Shown in pieces: positions 27,014-35,913 of a stretch of DNA of 64,000 nucleotides (positions are counted from its first letter, which is position 1; the number at the start of each line of letters is the position of its first letter). The DNA is from Cyclobacteriaceae bacterium. GTDB taxonomy: Bacteria; Bacteroidota; Bacteroidia; Cytophagales; Cyclobacteriaceae. Location: the NCBI GenBank assembly GCA_028285685.1, contig JANQOR010000040.1, positions 93,409-157,408 on the forward strand, in the 5' to 3' direction. Made by a program: the position numbers and the translations under genes. The notes under the pieces were generated by a model. It did not search any database. It saw only the letters and a program-made list of their open reading frames with translations, and was not told the DNA's origin.

Positions 27014-27567
27014 TGTTCTTTGTTTTCTTTTGTAAACACGTTAATTCTTTGCTTCAGCATCTTTTTTGCACGGGACAAAATAGACCTTGAACTCGAAGGA
27101 GTTATTTCAAGTTTGCGAGATATTTCAGTGTGGTTGAAGCCTTCAATTTCATATAGATTGAATACCAGCCTGTATGGATCACTAAGTTCTTGAATACAAT
27201 GAAGTAGGTCATTAGCGTTCATTTCTTCAATTACGGTAGCTTCAATTTCAATTGGCTCATTTGATTCAACAAACAGAATTTCTCCCATTTTTCTACGGCA
27301 ACAATCTATGGCGGTGTTGGTAATGATCTTTGAGAACCACGGCTGAAATTTTCTGCTAGTGTCGAAGTGATTAATTGATCTAAACACTTTTACATAACCG
27401 TCGTTCAGTACCTCTTTTGCACTTTCAATGTCGCTGGAATAACGGAGGCAAATCTTCATACCCAATCGATAGTATTTCTCGTAAAGCCTCCTTTGCGCTA
27501 AGGAGGCTCCCTTCTTAACTTCGTTAATTAAAATCCGGTCTTCATCTATTGGGATTTTGGATTTCAC
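26995..27567 (-). CDS. ECF RNA polymerase sigma factor
   Basis: 190 residues from a GTG at 27567. Region 2 is seen in LAQRRLYEKYYRLGMKICLRYSSDIESAKEVLNDGYVKVFRSINHFD and KFQPWFSKIITNTAIDCCRR. Region 4 is CIQELSDPYRLVFNLYEIEGFNHTEISRKLEITPSSSRSILSRAKKML. The residues between are a short, acidic linker. It directs RNA polymerase to a small regulon. Its 3' end overlaps the gene for a TM/barrel protein, which probably holds it inactive at the membrane. The two genes form a self-contained pair separate from the FecR system at 54 kb. Confidence 0.93.
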   Translation of the reverse strand: MKSKIPIDEDRILINEVKKGASLAQRRLYEKYYRLGMKICLRYSSDIESAKEVLNDGYVKVFRSINHFDTSRKFQPWFSKIITNTAIDCCRRKMGEILFVESNEPIEIEATVIEEMNANDLLHCIQELSDPYRLVFNLYEIEGFNHTEISRKLEITPSSSRSILSRAKKMLKQRINVFTKENKEHWLIAD

Positions 27568-27639
27568 TCATTTTAAAGGTTGTGAAAAGAAGGCAGTTGA
27601 GTAACTGTGCTTTTCGTGATCTGGATAATTTTTGTCTTC

Positions 27640-28428
27640 TTATTCCTCGACCAAACCTCCCCATTGTAGCTTGTATTTGTCTACCACTTTCAAACTATTG
27701 GCCTCATCTAAGATCCGCTCTGTAATTCCTATCGGCAGTCCATTTTTCCAAACGTCTGGTTCATAGAAGTAGTGAGATTTAGAGATCTCTTCTCCTGCTT
27801 GATTTACAACATTCCTCTTGACTTCCTGAGCTAAGAATACCTGAGATCCATATATCAATTCAAACTCGATGGAAGAAAGCCCCAGGTTACCTAGGAGGTT
27901 AGCACTGGACGTATAGGTATACTCTACCGTTTCAATGCCATTGGTGTCCATACTTTGAGACTCTGTTTTGACAATCTCATTGTCAGGGCCCAAATACCAC
28001 TTTTCGATCTTGACAAGTTTGGTTTCTTCCGGTGAGTGGACTTCTACCTGTATGTACTTATCGGAAGGGTAACTAAAGCGTAAAAGTTCGTGAGTGGATA
28101 CTACTTGTGAAATACGAGATGCATTATCATACGTAATTCGTGTCTCTTCACTTACACCAGAAGTCCATTTCTGAATAATTTCACTCAGTTTGTCATCAGC
28201 GTAGTTCAATTCGACCCTTCCTGTGATAGTCTTTTCTTCTGAGAAGAACGAAAACATATCAATCAGTACGACTCTTTTTTGAGCATCATAGTAGAAATCT
28301 TGCCCACCATCTGTTTCAGCAATTGAAAGTAGGAATTGACCTTGTGCTAACTCTTCGTCCTGGCATGAAACGGCAATCAAGATAACTGCAGTATACGCCG
28401 CTAATAGTATTAGTTTTAGTTTTTTCAT
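27640..28428 (-). CDS. Lipoprotein with YD-repeat-like strands
   Basis: About 262 residues from the ATG at 28428 (MKKLKLILLAAYTAVILIAVSC, lipobox AVSC). The mature protein has repeated beta-hairpin phrases of the form FYYDAQKRVVLID, LNYADDKLSEIIQKW, ITYDNASRISQVVS and YTYTSSANLLGNLGL, resembling DUF4595/YD-repeat lipoproteins of Bacteroidota. It is probably outer-membrane or periplasmic with no enzymatic motif. An imperfect palindrome GTATTT-TG-AAATAC at 28451-28464 lies about 23 bp upstream of the start and could be an operator. It is transcribed in the same direction as, but 72 bp downstream from, the sigma gene start, so it forms its own unit. Confidence 0.65.
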   Translation of the reverse strand: MKKLKLILLAAYTAVILIAVSCQDEELAQGQFLLSIAETDGGQDFYYDAQKRVVLIDMFSFFSEEKTITGRVELNYADDKLSEIIQKWTSGVSEETRITYDNASRISQVVSTHELLRFSYPSDKYIQVEVHSPEETKLVKIEKWYLGPDNEIVKTESQSMDTNGIETVEYTYTSSANLLGNLGLSSIEFELIYGSQVFLAQEVKRNVVNQAGEEISKSHYFYEPDVWKNGLPIGITERILDEANSLKVVDKYKLQWGGLVEE

Positions 28429-28557
28429 GTGCATCAGTAGTTTAGATCTTGTATTTTGAAATACGAGTCATCATCTTGATGTGCTGCGAGGATCAGATTA
28501 AATAAAATTTAACGGTATCCTGATCGTTTGATGACAATTCAAAAACTCTGAAAGGAT

Positions 28558-28592
28558 AATTGTTGACAATCGTGGCTTACTGGTCAACAATT
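28558..28592. repeat. Perfect 10-bp inverted repeat
   Basis: AATTGTTGAC at 28558-28567 and GTCAACAATT at 28583-28592 are separated by 15 nt. They lie in the 233-bp gap between the lipoprotein and CHASE2 genes. No U-tract follows on either strand, so this is not a standard terminator. It may be an operator or an RNA-processing hairpin 3' of CHASE2. Confidence 0.45.
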
Positions 28593-28661
28593 ACCGAATA
28601 CGGATCCTTGTAGCAGGAGGATATCCACTAACATCTCGGACGAGGTGATGTTTTCCTCAAT

Positions 28662-29975
28662 TCATAAATTATCCGAATTCTTAAGAGAGGCAACTTCGGC
28701 TTTCCAAAGCAATGCTCTTAGGATTACAAAGTATATTACTAGAGAGAGAGATACAAGTCTAAAAACTAGACTTGCTCTAAAGAAGATCGCCATTAAAAGG
28801 ACTGTCAAAAAGAGTAAGAAAACAGAGTAAACCCTTCGTCTAGATCTTTTTCGAAGTTTATCAACTCTGTTTTGATAATAACGATCGTAAAATTCGTAAA
28901 TGTCAGAACCTACAAGTAGAAAAAGAACTACGATACTAATGTCAAATTTGAAACTGCTAAAGGTGAAAACAGTAAGAGTTCCCCATATAAGGAGAACTAT
29001 CATTGCTAACGAAGTGATTCTTGACAAAAACAAAAAGTGATTCGTGTTATTATGAAGGTACATATAACCGATCATGATAATAAAACATAGAATCAAAGCA
29101 CCATATAAGTCGAGGTACCTACTGTAGTTTATAAAATCCTTGCTTAAAAGCATTTTGAGTGAGTTAGCATGTATGATACACGCATACATATCCGGTATCC
29201 TATTTCCTCCTACTTCAATTTTCAAAGGGGTAAAATAGTTGTCTTCAAAGCTAAACTCATGAATTGACTCACCGAGAAATCCTAAGATTACAACTTTGTC
29301 CCTGACAAATGAGTAGTCCCTAAGTCCATATTCAACTGTGGAAAAATTAAATTCATTACCATAGAATTTTATGAATTCAATTTCCTTATTTCTCTTCGAG
29401 ATTGTCTCCTTAATGGATGGATCGATGAATGATGCTAGCTCGATTGAGAAATGCCATAATGAATCTCCTTCAACAATTACTTTTGGCTCTATTTGTCGCT
29501 TAATTCCTAAATTATCACTTTGAATTCCTGAGTAGGAGATGATCGCATTATTAGTAAAGTAAGGATGAGTCCGAATTACAGAGTCTTTAATGTCGGCGAA
29601 GTTAAACCCCTTTATTAGTACCAAATTTTCTACACTATCTAATGCTCGCTTTAATTCAATGTCACCGATTGTATCTCTCCGCTGCTCGAAGTACACAGAT
29701 AAACCTATAGCTCTGGGACTTTCCTTATTCAGCTTTTGAATAAGATCTGCTATTCTAGACCGATTCAGCATTCCTATGTTCACAATTACAAATGATGTAT
29801 CTGCTTTAACTTCTTGGTAGTTGAAGTTATCGTAATAATGATCGGTAAAATCCCAATCCATGATGGGATCAATGAACTGCTCCAGGTAAGCAATTCTAGG
29901 TAGTAGTTCCAAAGTAAGAATTGCAACTAGAATTGAAAGAACTGTTGCATTTGCCGCATGCCATAGTCTTCTCAT
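28662..29975 (-). CDS. CHASE2-domain membrane protein without output domain
   Basis: About 437 residues from the ATG at 29975 (MRRLWHAANATVLSILVAILTLELLP, first TM helix); an upstream ATG at 30011 is less likely. Residues about 30-280 are the extracytoplasmic CHASE2 sensor: DTSFVIVNIGMLNRSRIADLIQKLNKESPRAIGLSVYFEQRRD, ALDSVENLVLIKGF, RDKVVILGFLGESIHEF and ANSLKMLLSKDFI. Three or more C-terminal TM helices follow (LILCFIIMIGYMYL, SLAMIVLLIWGTLTVF, IVVLFLLVGSDIYEFY), then two more near residues 385-425. CHASE2 normally precedes a cyclase, kinase or GGDEF domain, and here there is none. It may relay a signal through a partner that cannot be identified. Confidence 0.85.
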   Translation of the reverse strand: MRRLWHAANATVLSILVAILTLELLPRIAYLEQFIDPIMDWDFTDHYYDNFNYQEVKADTSFVIVNIGMLNRSRIADLIQKLNKESPRAIGLSVYFEQRRDTIGDIELKRALDSVENLVLIKGFNFADIKDSVIRTHPYFTNNAIISYSGIQSDNLGIKRQIEPKVIVEGDSLWHFSIELASFIDPSIKETISKRNKEIEFIKFYGNEFNFSTVEYGLRDYSFVRDKVVILGFLGESIHEFSFEDNYFTPLKIEVGGNRIPDMYACIIHANSLKMLLSKDFINYSRYLDLYGALILCFIIMIGYMYLHNNTNHFLFLSRITSLAMIVLLIWGTLTVFTFSSFKFDISIVVLFLLVGSDIYEFYDRYYQNRVDKLRKRSRRRVYSVFLLFLTVLLMAIFFRASLVFRLVSLSLVIYFVILRALLWKAEVASLKNSDNL

Positions 29976-30125
29976 CCTACACAAATATACTTTCCTGCAT
30001 ACCTCCCTCATAATTAGGTCGATGGGGTACTAGATATTTTATAAGCTTCTGCTTTATAAAAGGAACCTCTTTTCGAAGTTTTGCAATGTGGGTTTACTTT
30101 GATTTATTAAAATTTGGAGTTGACG

Positions 30126-31265
30126 ATGAAAGCCTTTATCCCTCAGATTGATTTTACCTCCGTGTTCTTATTCTTAGGTGTGTTGCAATCTATCCTTTTA
30201 GGGTGCATTTTGATTGTAAAGGGGAACAAGGATAATTCATTTGGAATGGGCGGCATCCTGCTTATAATCATAGGATTCCTGTGTCTAGATGTATTTTTTG
30301 AGCATAGTGGATTGATTTTGAACATTATTTACCTGTACAACTTCACACAGCCCCTCTTGTTTCTGATTGGTCCGATATGCTATTACTGGTTTTATCAATC
30401 GCTCCGGCTAAAAAAACCCAGACGGTGGACATTGCACCTGATCCCATTTTTCGTCTACCTGATTTACTATTTTAATTTTTATCTGCAACCCGATTGTTTT
30501 AAGAAAGCGGCTTATTCATGGAATAGATGGCCGGAGTTGGGGAGAGAAACAGTTGTGCTGCAATTCAGTCCGGACCCCCTGGGTATTAGTGAATACTTTG
30601 TAATCATTGGTGCATTATCTCTTACCATCTATTGGTTGCTAAGCTGTCGTACTGCTTATTCGACGATCAGGGGTCCTGAGTTAGGGATGAGAAAACATTT
30701 CGTAGTTGTTGTGTTGGCCATTTACGCTTTGTTAATTCTTCTGTATCTACTTTCACGGTATTTTTTTGCGCGTGATTTAGGTGATTTTCTGCCAATACTG
30801 TTCCTGAACGGCATAGTTTATTTGACAAGCGTGATACTGATTACCCGATCGGAAATATTCAGAAGAAACCCATTTAAGGAGAAAAGAAAATACAACAAAT
30901 CTGCACTCTCGAAAGACTTATGCGGTAGCATCAGGTCGAAAGTTATTAAGGTCATAGAGGAGGACAAAATTTTTACCCAGAATGACTTAAGTTTAGTACA
31001 AATGGCAGATACCATTGGTGTCAAGCGCCATTACCTTTCGCAAGTGATTAATGAGTCTTTCGGAAAAAGCTTCTATGAATTCTTGTCCGACTATCGGGTG
31101 AAAGAAGCTTGCCGTTTGCTCATACATCCAGAGGTCAATACTTGGACTGTTGAAAGGATAGCCTATCATGTTGGTTACAATTCCAAGTCGGCTTTCATTA
31201 AAGCATTCAAAAAGAAAACAGGTAAGACAATTACTGCTTATCGTAAGGATGTCTTCTCTAGCTGA
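30126..31265 (+). CDS. AraC-family regulator with membrane N-terminus
   Basis: About 379 residues from the ATG at 30126. Seven hydrophobic helices occupy about residues 12-235 (SVFLFLGVLQSILLGCILIV, GGILLIIIGFLCLDVFF, LLFLIGPICYYWFYQSL, LHLIPFFVYLIYYFNFYLQP and others). The C-terminal AraC domain contains LVQMADTIGVKRHYLSQVINESFGKSFYEFLSDYR and WTVERIAYHVGYNSKSAFIKAFKKKTGKTITAYRK. Architecture matches the regulator at 13802-14890, but sequence identity looks low outside the HTH. It is followed after 88 bp by the hydrolase at 31354, a plausible target. The inducing signal is unknown. Confidence 0.88.
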   Translation: MKAFIPQIDFTSVFLFLGVLQSILLGCILIVKGNKDNSFGMGGILLIIIGFLCLDVFFEHSGLILNIIYLYNFTQPLLFLIGPICYYWFYQSLRLKKPRRWTLHLIPFFVYLIYYFNFYLQPDCFKKAAYSWNRWPELGRETVVLQFSPDPLGISEYFVIIGALSLTIYWLLSCRTAYSTIRGPELGMRKHFVVVVLAIYALLILLYLLSRYFFARDLGDFLPILFLNGIVYLTSVILITRSEIFRRNPFKEKRKYNKSALSKDLCGSIRSKVIKVIEEDKIFTQNDLSLVQMADTIGVKRHYLSQVINESFGKSFYEFLSDYRVKEACRLLIHPEVNTWTVERIAYHVGYNSKSAFIKAFKKKTGKTITAYRKDVFSS

Positions 31266-31353
31266 TTAAGAAATAGGCCCTTCCCGGTCGGCACGTCCAT
31301 TCTCAAGACCTCATGCCGGTAGTATTGCACGAAATCAAAAAAAGTTTATTCTC

Positions 31354-32934
31354 ATGCGATTACTTCATTGTATACCGTTACTTTCCTACCTCTTTGCTTG
31401 TCAAGCACAGAAAGACTCAGGTTATGTATTATGGATCGGTCAGACAGATTTATTAGGTCGCCCCGCCTTGGTTGAAGTCTATCTTGAAGAAGAAAACGAA
31501 TCTGGTTCCATATCAATATACGGAGAGACCGTTCGTTCTTATGATGTAGCCATCCTTAGAAAGAAAGCTTTCCAGACTGTTGAGCTGAACAAAGATTCAA
31601 TCAATTTCACTTTTCTTTGGAATGACCAAATATTTTCATTTGGTGGGCTCCTTTATGGAGATGTCATGGTCGGATCATTCATCTCTGGTAAGGGGATTTC
31701 AGAAATGCGTATGTACCGTGCTGAACGGAACAATCAAAATTTAGATCGGTATTATGGGTTGTATGCTTTAGAGGATGATACGTGCCTGATCACAAAAAGA
31801 GAATACGGTGGTTTGCGTAAAATAAATATGACTAATGGAATCTCCGAGACCTTATTGGAGATTCGGGAAGGTCATTTCACTACAAGGAAGCTGCTTCTTG
31901 ATAAAGGCACTCCTGTAGTAGTATATAGATTCCCAAAAGACAAAGGCAAAAAAGTTATTGGCTTACTCAGTGATAATGGGAATCAACAATTATTTGGTAG
32001 GAAATTGCCATTGATTAATCAGCGAGTTATCAAGTACAATGGGTTTAATGCAGAACTGGAAGGGACTCTTTTTTCTCCAGTCAATGGCGAATCTAAAACC
32101 ATACTAATTCTAGTGCATGGGTCGGGCCCAATTTATAGAACAGCATTTGTTGAAGCGGCAATACAGTTCACAGCAATGGGCTATGCTGCCTTTGTATATG
32201 ATAAGCGTGGGTCAGGCACCTCGTCCGGTTCAAGTAGGGGGGATGATTTTGATTTATTGGCGAAGGACGTGATCGAAACATTAAAGATGATAGAGCACCT
32301 TGATAGTTTTGAAAAAATAGGCTTTCAAGGACATAGTCAGGCAGGTTACATTATTCCTTTGGCTATTGCCATGGGAGCAGATCCAGATTTCACGATTATA
32401 GTCAATGGAGGAAGTATCTCTCCGGGAGATCAGTCGATCTATGATAAAACTAACGACATGGTTAGCGCGGGATATGGCCAGGAGGAGATCAACGAGGCAC
32501 TTTCAATGCTTCGTGCCATCCATCAGTACGTCATCAATAAATCATCAGATAAATCGGCCCTGGAAAAACAGTTTTTAGAGGCACAGCAAAAGCCCTGGTT
32601 TGATCTCATGGATTTGCCTAGAATGACTGCAATTCCTACTTGGGATGATCCTCCAGAAGATCTCCTAGCTTTTCACGATGAATTGATTTTTGATCCATTG
32701 TCGAATCAGCTGCAAATGAAATGTCCTACCTTAGTAGTGCTTGGAGAAAACGACAAAACCGTACCGTCCAGCGTGGTTCGAGACTTATGGCAAGAGTCAG
32801 GAATAGAGGAATTGGAGATAGTGATGCTAAAGAATCTCGGGCACGATATGAGAATCCAATCAGGAAAAGGAAAAAAGTTCTCAGTCGAATTTATCGATAC
32901 AGAAAGGAAATGGCTTAAGCGTATTTGTAATTGA
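31354..32934 (+). CDS. Exported alpha/beta hydrolase with N-terminal extension
   Basis: 526 residues with a signal peptide ending in a probable lipobox (SYLFAC, Cys16). The first ~230 residues are a beta-rich domain of unknown role (GLLYGDVMVGSF, ITKREYGGLRKINM). The hydrolase core follows: LVHGSGPIYRT (oxyanion loop), VYDKRGSGTSSG, nucleophile Ser328 in GHSQAG, probable acid Asp467 in LGENDKTVP, and His497 in NLGHDM. This is the esterase/dienelactone-hydrolase-like group common in Bacteroidota, acting in the periplasm or at the outer membrane; the substrate is unknown. It may be controlled by the AraC regulator directly upstream. Confidence 0.85.
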   Translation: MRLLHCIPLLSYLFACQAQKDSGYVLWIGQTDLLGRPALVEVYLEEENESGSISIYGETVRSYDVAILRKKAFQTVELNKDSINFTFLWNDQIFSFGGLLYGDVMVGSFISGKGISEMRMYRAERNNQNLDRYYGLYALEDDTCLITKREYGGLRKINMTNGISETLLEIREGHFTTRKLLLDKGTPVVVYRFPKDKGKKVIGLLSDNGNQQLFGRKLPLINQRVIKYNGFNAELEGTLFSPVNGESKTILILVHGSGPIYRTAFVEAAIQFTAMGYAAFVYDKRGSGTSSGSSRGDDFDLLAKDVIETLKMIEHLDSFEKIGFQGHSQAGYIIPLAIAMGADPDFTIIVNGGSISPGDQSIYDKTNDMVSAGYGQEEINEALSMLRAIHQYVINKSSDKSALEKQFLEAQQKPWFDLMDLPRMTAIPTWDDPPEDLLAFHDELIFDPLSNQLQMKCPTLVVLGENDKTVPSSVVRDLWQESGIEELEIVMLKNLGHDMRIQSGKGKKFSVEFIDTERKWLKRICN

Positions 32935-33043
32935 CCATGGATTTTGATGAATCCGAAATCGTAAAATCAAGGTCTACATGTCTTAGTGATACCCTAACTA
33001 CATCAAATAAGCTTAGAAAACAACTAAAAATAAACTTTAACTA

Positions 33044-33055
33044 TTTGATAATCAA
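33044..33055. other. TTTGATAATCAA motif in non-coding DNA
   Basis: This 12-mer contains the inverted repeat TTGAT-A-ATCAA. The same 12-mer occurs at 35071-35082, just beyond another tRNA-Pro 3' fragment. Recombinase arm or core binding is a guess. Otherwise the 32935-33144 part of this gap shows nothing recognisable. Confidence 0.3.
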
Positions 33056-33144
33056 TTATTTAGTGAGTTACTAGGTCGCCATAATCTGTTCACCGGATTG
33101 TTCACCAGAGTTATGTGAAAAAATGAATCTTTTGATTGCCTAAA

Positions 33145-33183
33145 AAAGAAAAAACCCTCTAAACATATTATTTAGAGGGTTTT
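33145..33183. terminator. Rho-independent terminator with perfect 13-bp stem
   Basis: The arms AAAACCCTCTAAA (33151-33163) and TTTAGAGGGTTTT (33171-33183) are perfect complements, with an A-run on the left giving a U-tract on the minus strand. It lies directly downstream (minus strand) of the tRNA-Pro remnant at 33207-33265. Confidence 0.8.
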
Positions 33184-33206
33184 GTTGAGTTTTGGTACTC
33201 TACATG

Positions 33207-33265
33207 TCGGGGCAGCAGGATTCAACGGGCCCGCCTAGGGCTGCGACCCCCTGGTCCCAAACCAG
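33207..33265 (-). repeat. Partial tRNA-Pro copy with T-arm insertion (site A)
   Basis: On the plus strand, TCGGGGCAGCAGGATTC (33207-33223) and CTGCGACCCCCTGG (33241-33254) onward to 33265 are identical to the intact tRNA-Pro at 37621-37695. Between them, 17 nt (33224-33240) replace the GAAC of the T-loop side, adding 13 nt. The D-arm and 5' acceptor strand are absent, so this is not a functional tRNA. It keeps its own terminator at 33145-33183. The same design is seen at 37499-37552 and, for tRNA-Thr, at 63615-64000. Confidence 0.8.
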
Positions 33266-33420
33266 TTCAAAGTGAATTTTATTTAACAATATTGGCTGAC
33301 AATCAATTAGTTAGGATTCGCTAACTGTTCATTGATGTTCATGTTTGTAGATATGTGCTTGACACTTTTGTTTAACACTACCTAAGATTCTCACATCTTA
33401 TGAGACGGGTTTATTTAACC

Positions 33421-34944
33421 TTACTCGATTCTCTTATACATCGAGTCACACGTATAAACGTAAGGTAGTTTCACTGGATCTCCAACATACTGTCTCCACT
33501 CACTAACGGACATGTTACCAAGTGTAATATGCTCACAAATTTCTTCTGCCATTTCATGAATGTTAGTTGGATATCTTCTAATGTTGCCATCTCCAGCTGC
33601 CGTTAAAAAGTAATTTCCATCAGGACTAAAGCTTCCATCATATACCCATCCTGACTCGTTCTCTCCAGGGTAATCACTTAACACTATAGGGAGGTCAAAA
33701 ATGTTTTTGATATCCCACACTCTAGCCTGCTTGTTCTTAGAGGTTGCTAGCATCAGTCGATTGTTTGGACTGAACTCAATATCGGTTATTGGAGCTCTGA
33801 ATCCTGTTAAGTTTGGACCAACCTGAGTAGCAAACTGAATACTGTACACGATGATGATTCCCATTTCATCTCCTATTGCTAGAAATTTACCATCGTTGCT
33901 AAATTTTACAGCAGTAACAGGGGCATATGTTTTTCGATTTAATACAGAAGGTTCTTGTGACATATCTACTAGGTTCCACTTATAAACACGTCCATCATCA
34001 GAACCACCAATCAATGTTTTCGCATCTGGTGATATGGCCAACGTTTTAACTCGAGCCGGTACAGTTGTTATTTCATCGGACTTTCTGAAATCACTTCTTA
34101 GTATTCTATTATCCCCACCAACGGATATGAAACCGGAATTATCTGGTAGGAAGACTAAGTCGTAAATGGTGCCTCCAGAGTGACCATCCAAAATCTTTGG
34201 TTCTCCTGGGTTTTGAGCATTGAAAAGGAAAATATGATCATCTTGTGTCCCCAGAGCTAAGTAACGCTCATCCGCGCTGATATTCACTAACCTTGCAATT
34301 TCTACATCAGGTCGCTTAAAGAATTGACTTGGTACCCTTGTCTCTATATCCCATTTCAGTACCTCTCCATTACTTCCTGCTGAATAGAAACTCTTGCCAT
34401 TCTGAGAATACACAACTGATCTAACACCAATTTCTGTATTAGATGCATCTTGCGGAACTGGTTTGTGATAGTAATTCAATGTAGAGTCACCAATGTATCT
34501 CGCATCGGCAGTAAAATTCGCTGCTGCCTCAATTTCATATAATCCCTGCAGTGCATTGTAAACCGCAGAATAGATATCTCCATTGTAGTCTTTACCTTCT
34601 TCTTTAAATTCCTCATAGAACAAATAAGCTTGTCTCGCCACGAGGCCTTTCAGCTGTGCGGTAAGACTATCCTCTGCAAGAATCGTTTTTGCCTTGATCG
34701 CCATGGATTGTGCGACTCCCTGGTATATCGCCCTATTCGCTATATTCATAGCCTCTTCTGCCATCAAGCGTTCCTTATTTGCCATTTCTTTATAAAAAGC
34801 GACTTTTTCTTCTAACTCAGCAATTTTTTCTTCTTGGCCGTATGCTGGATTTAACACAGCTACAAGAATTGTTACAGAAGAAAAGACTAAAAGCCAACGA
34901 CTGAGTTTCAGCTGCTTACGTTTAGTGATATTTTCCTTTTCCAT
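33421..34944 (-). CDS. Membrane-anchored coiled-coil plus WD40-repeat protein
   Basis: 507 residues with a TM or uncleaved signal segment at about 18-36 (LLVFSSVTILVAVLNPAYGQ). A coiled coil follows (EEKIAELEEKVAFYKEMANKERLMAEEAM), then a helical segment (AQSMAIKAKTILAEDSLTAQLKGLVARQAYLFYEEF), and a WD40 propeller from about residue 170: VRSVVYSQNGKSFYSAGSNGEVLKWDIETR, ARLVNISADERYLALGTQDDHIFLF, IYDLVFLPDNSGFISVGGDNRI, DIEFSPNNRLMLATSKNKQARVWD and GSFSPDGNYFLTAAGDGNIRRY. The junction of ANxAIYQGxAQSxAIKA with WD40 resembles the C-terminal half of large STAND/nSTAND proteins, but the NTPase part is missing. It lies between tRNA-Pro 3' fragments A and B. Confidence 0.85.
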   Translation of the reverse strand: MEKENITKRKQLKLSRWLLVFSSVTILVAVLNPAYGQEEKIAELEEKVAFYKEMANKERLMAEEAMNIANRAIYQGVAQSMAIKAKTILAEDSLTAQLKGLVARQAYLFYEEFKEEGKDYNGDIYSAVYNALQGLYEIEAAANFTADARYIGDSTLNYYHKPVPQDASNTEIGVRSVVYSQNGKSFYSAGSNGEVLKWDIETRVPSQFFKRPDVEIARLVNISADERYLALGTQDDHIFLFNAQNPGEPKILDGHSGGTIYDLVFLPDNSGFISVGGDNRILRSDFRKSDEITTVPARVKTLAISPDAKTLIGGSDDGRVYKWNLVDMSQEPSVLNRKTYAPVTAVKFSNDGKFLAIGDEMGIIIVYSIQFATQVGPNLTGFRAPITDIEFSPNNRLMLATSKNKQARVWDIKNIFDLPIVLSDYPGENESGWVYDGSFSPDGNYFLTAAGDGNIRRYPTNIHEMAEEICEHITLGNMSVSEWRQYVGDPVKLPYVYTCDSMYKRIE

Positions 34945-35021
34945 TATTTTATTTTCTCTGAATAACTTTCAATCCGGACAACTTAACACCAAAATAAAAA
35001 AGTCACTTCAAAAAGTAGCTC

Positions 35022-35048
35022 TACATGTCGGGGCAGCAGGATTCGAAC
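35022..35048 (-). repeat. tRNA-Pro 3'-end fragment (site B)
   Basis: TCGGGGCAGCAGGATTCGAA (35028-35047) is identical to the last 20 nt of intact tRNA-Pro (37621-37640). Further upstream, CTACATG (35021-35027) is shared with site A but not with the intact gene, so A and B share a longer ancestor. The similarity stops after GAAC. The 12-mer TTTGATAATCAA follows at 35071-35082. A tRNA 3' end repeated this way is the usual footprint of integrase target duplication. Confidence 0.75.
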
Positions 35049-35199
35049 TTATTTCTACTCTTTATTGCCCTTTGATAATCAACCACTTACAGGATTTAAG
35101 TGTTGCTAATTGCAGCTGGATTAGCAAAAACAACGCGTATTTTCTACACTCAGTATGTAGAATTCAGAATCTGCCGTTTCTGAGATCTTTCGATCAGAT

Positions 35200-35913
35200 T
35201 TAGTACCGATCAATGTGCCTAGCTCTTTTCTTGACTAACTTCTTAAAATACTTATTCCAGGAATCAACATCGATCAGCAGGTTAATTTCTTCAATAAAAA
35301 CTCTAATGATATTCTGTAGGTAGGTGGGATAGTCGAAATTCTTGACATCAGCTCTAATAGCCGCCTTGTAATGGTCACTGTGTAATTTTTTAAGCGATCC
35401 ATCTAGTAGATTTTGAAGTTTGTTTTGATTGTTAAGATCAGAAAATCTTATCCTGTTTACGAATTCAAAGACTACGAAAATGGTGTCAAGAGGCAATGGC
35501 CTATAACCTCTTGCAGTGGAGAGTTTGCCCACACCATATCTATCTTTTTCTTCGTTTGGAAGGTAAAGTCTTCCGATTGCAATCAGCGAAGAGAGTTCTG
35601 ACTGCAGGGGAATCCTGAACTCTTCAAAATCTTTCTCACCCGCCCAATCTTTTTTTATCAATATTGATGATTGAGTCATTTGCCTAATTGCATCTTCCGC
35701 GAATTTGACCAGTGGATCGCGAAACTCTTTTTTAAGCTGAAGTTGTCTATGCTTATAAGAAAGCCAGTATGCAAATAATGCTGTAGCGAATGGGATCCAG
35801 AGTATCTTGAGGCCAGGCTTGTCATACAGATGCAGGTAGTACGTTAAAGCTGCCATTACAAGGATGACGGTCAGAATTATCAGGGTGCGCTTGATTATTT
35901 CCCTCCAAGACAT
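35200..35913 (-). CDS. Two-helix membrane protein, unknown
   Basis: 237 residues. Two TM helices are near the N-terminus (LIILTVILVMAALTYYLHLY and ILWIPFATALFAYWLSY), followed by a long, mostly helical cytoplasmic domain (about 55-237) rich in charged residues (LVKFAEDAIRQMTQSSILIKKDW, IRFSDLNNQNKLQNLLDG, NIIRVFIEEINLLIDVDSWNKYFKKLVKK). No known motif is recognised. It lies between tRNA-Pro fragment B and the recombinase remnant, so it is probably cargo of an integrated element, and divergent from the unknown gene at 36070. Confidence 0.65.
   Translation of the reverse strand: MSWREIIKRTLIILTVILVMAALTYYLHLYDKPGLKILWIPFATALFAYWLSYKHRQLQLKKEFRDPLVKFAEDAIRQMTQSSILIKKDWAGEKDFEEFRIPLQSELSSLIAIGRLYLPNEEKDRYGVGKLSTARGYRPLPLDTIFVVFEFVNRIRFSDLNNQNKLQNLLDGSLKKLHSDHYKAAIRADVKNFDYPTYLQNIIRVFIEEINLLIDVDSWNKYFKKLVKKRARHIDRY

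Noticed and set aside
33207-33265. Functional second tRNA-Pro
   Set aside because: The D-arm and 5' acceptor strand are missing and 13 nt are added at the T-loop.
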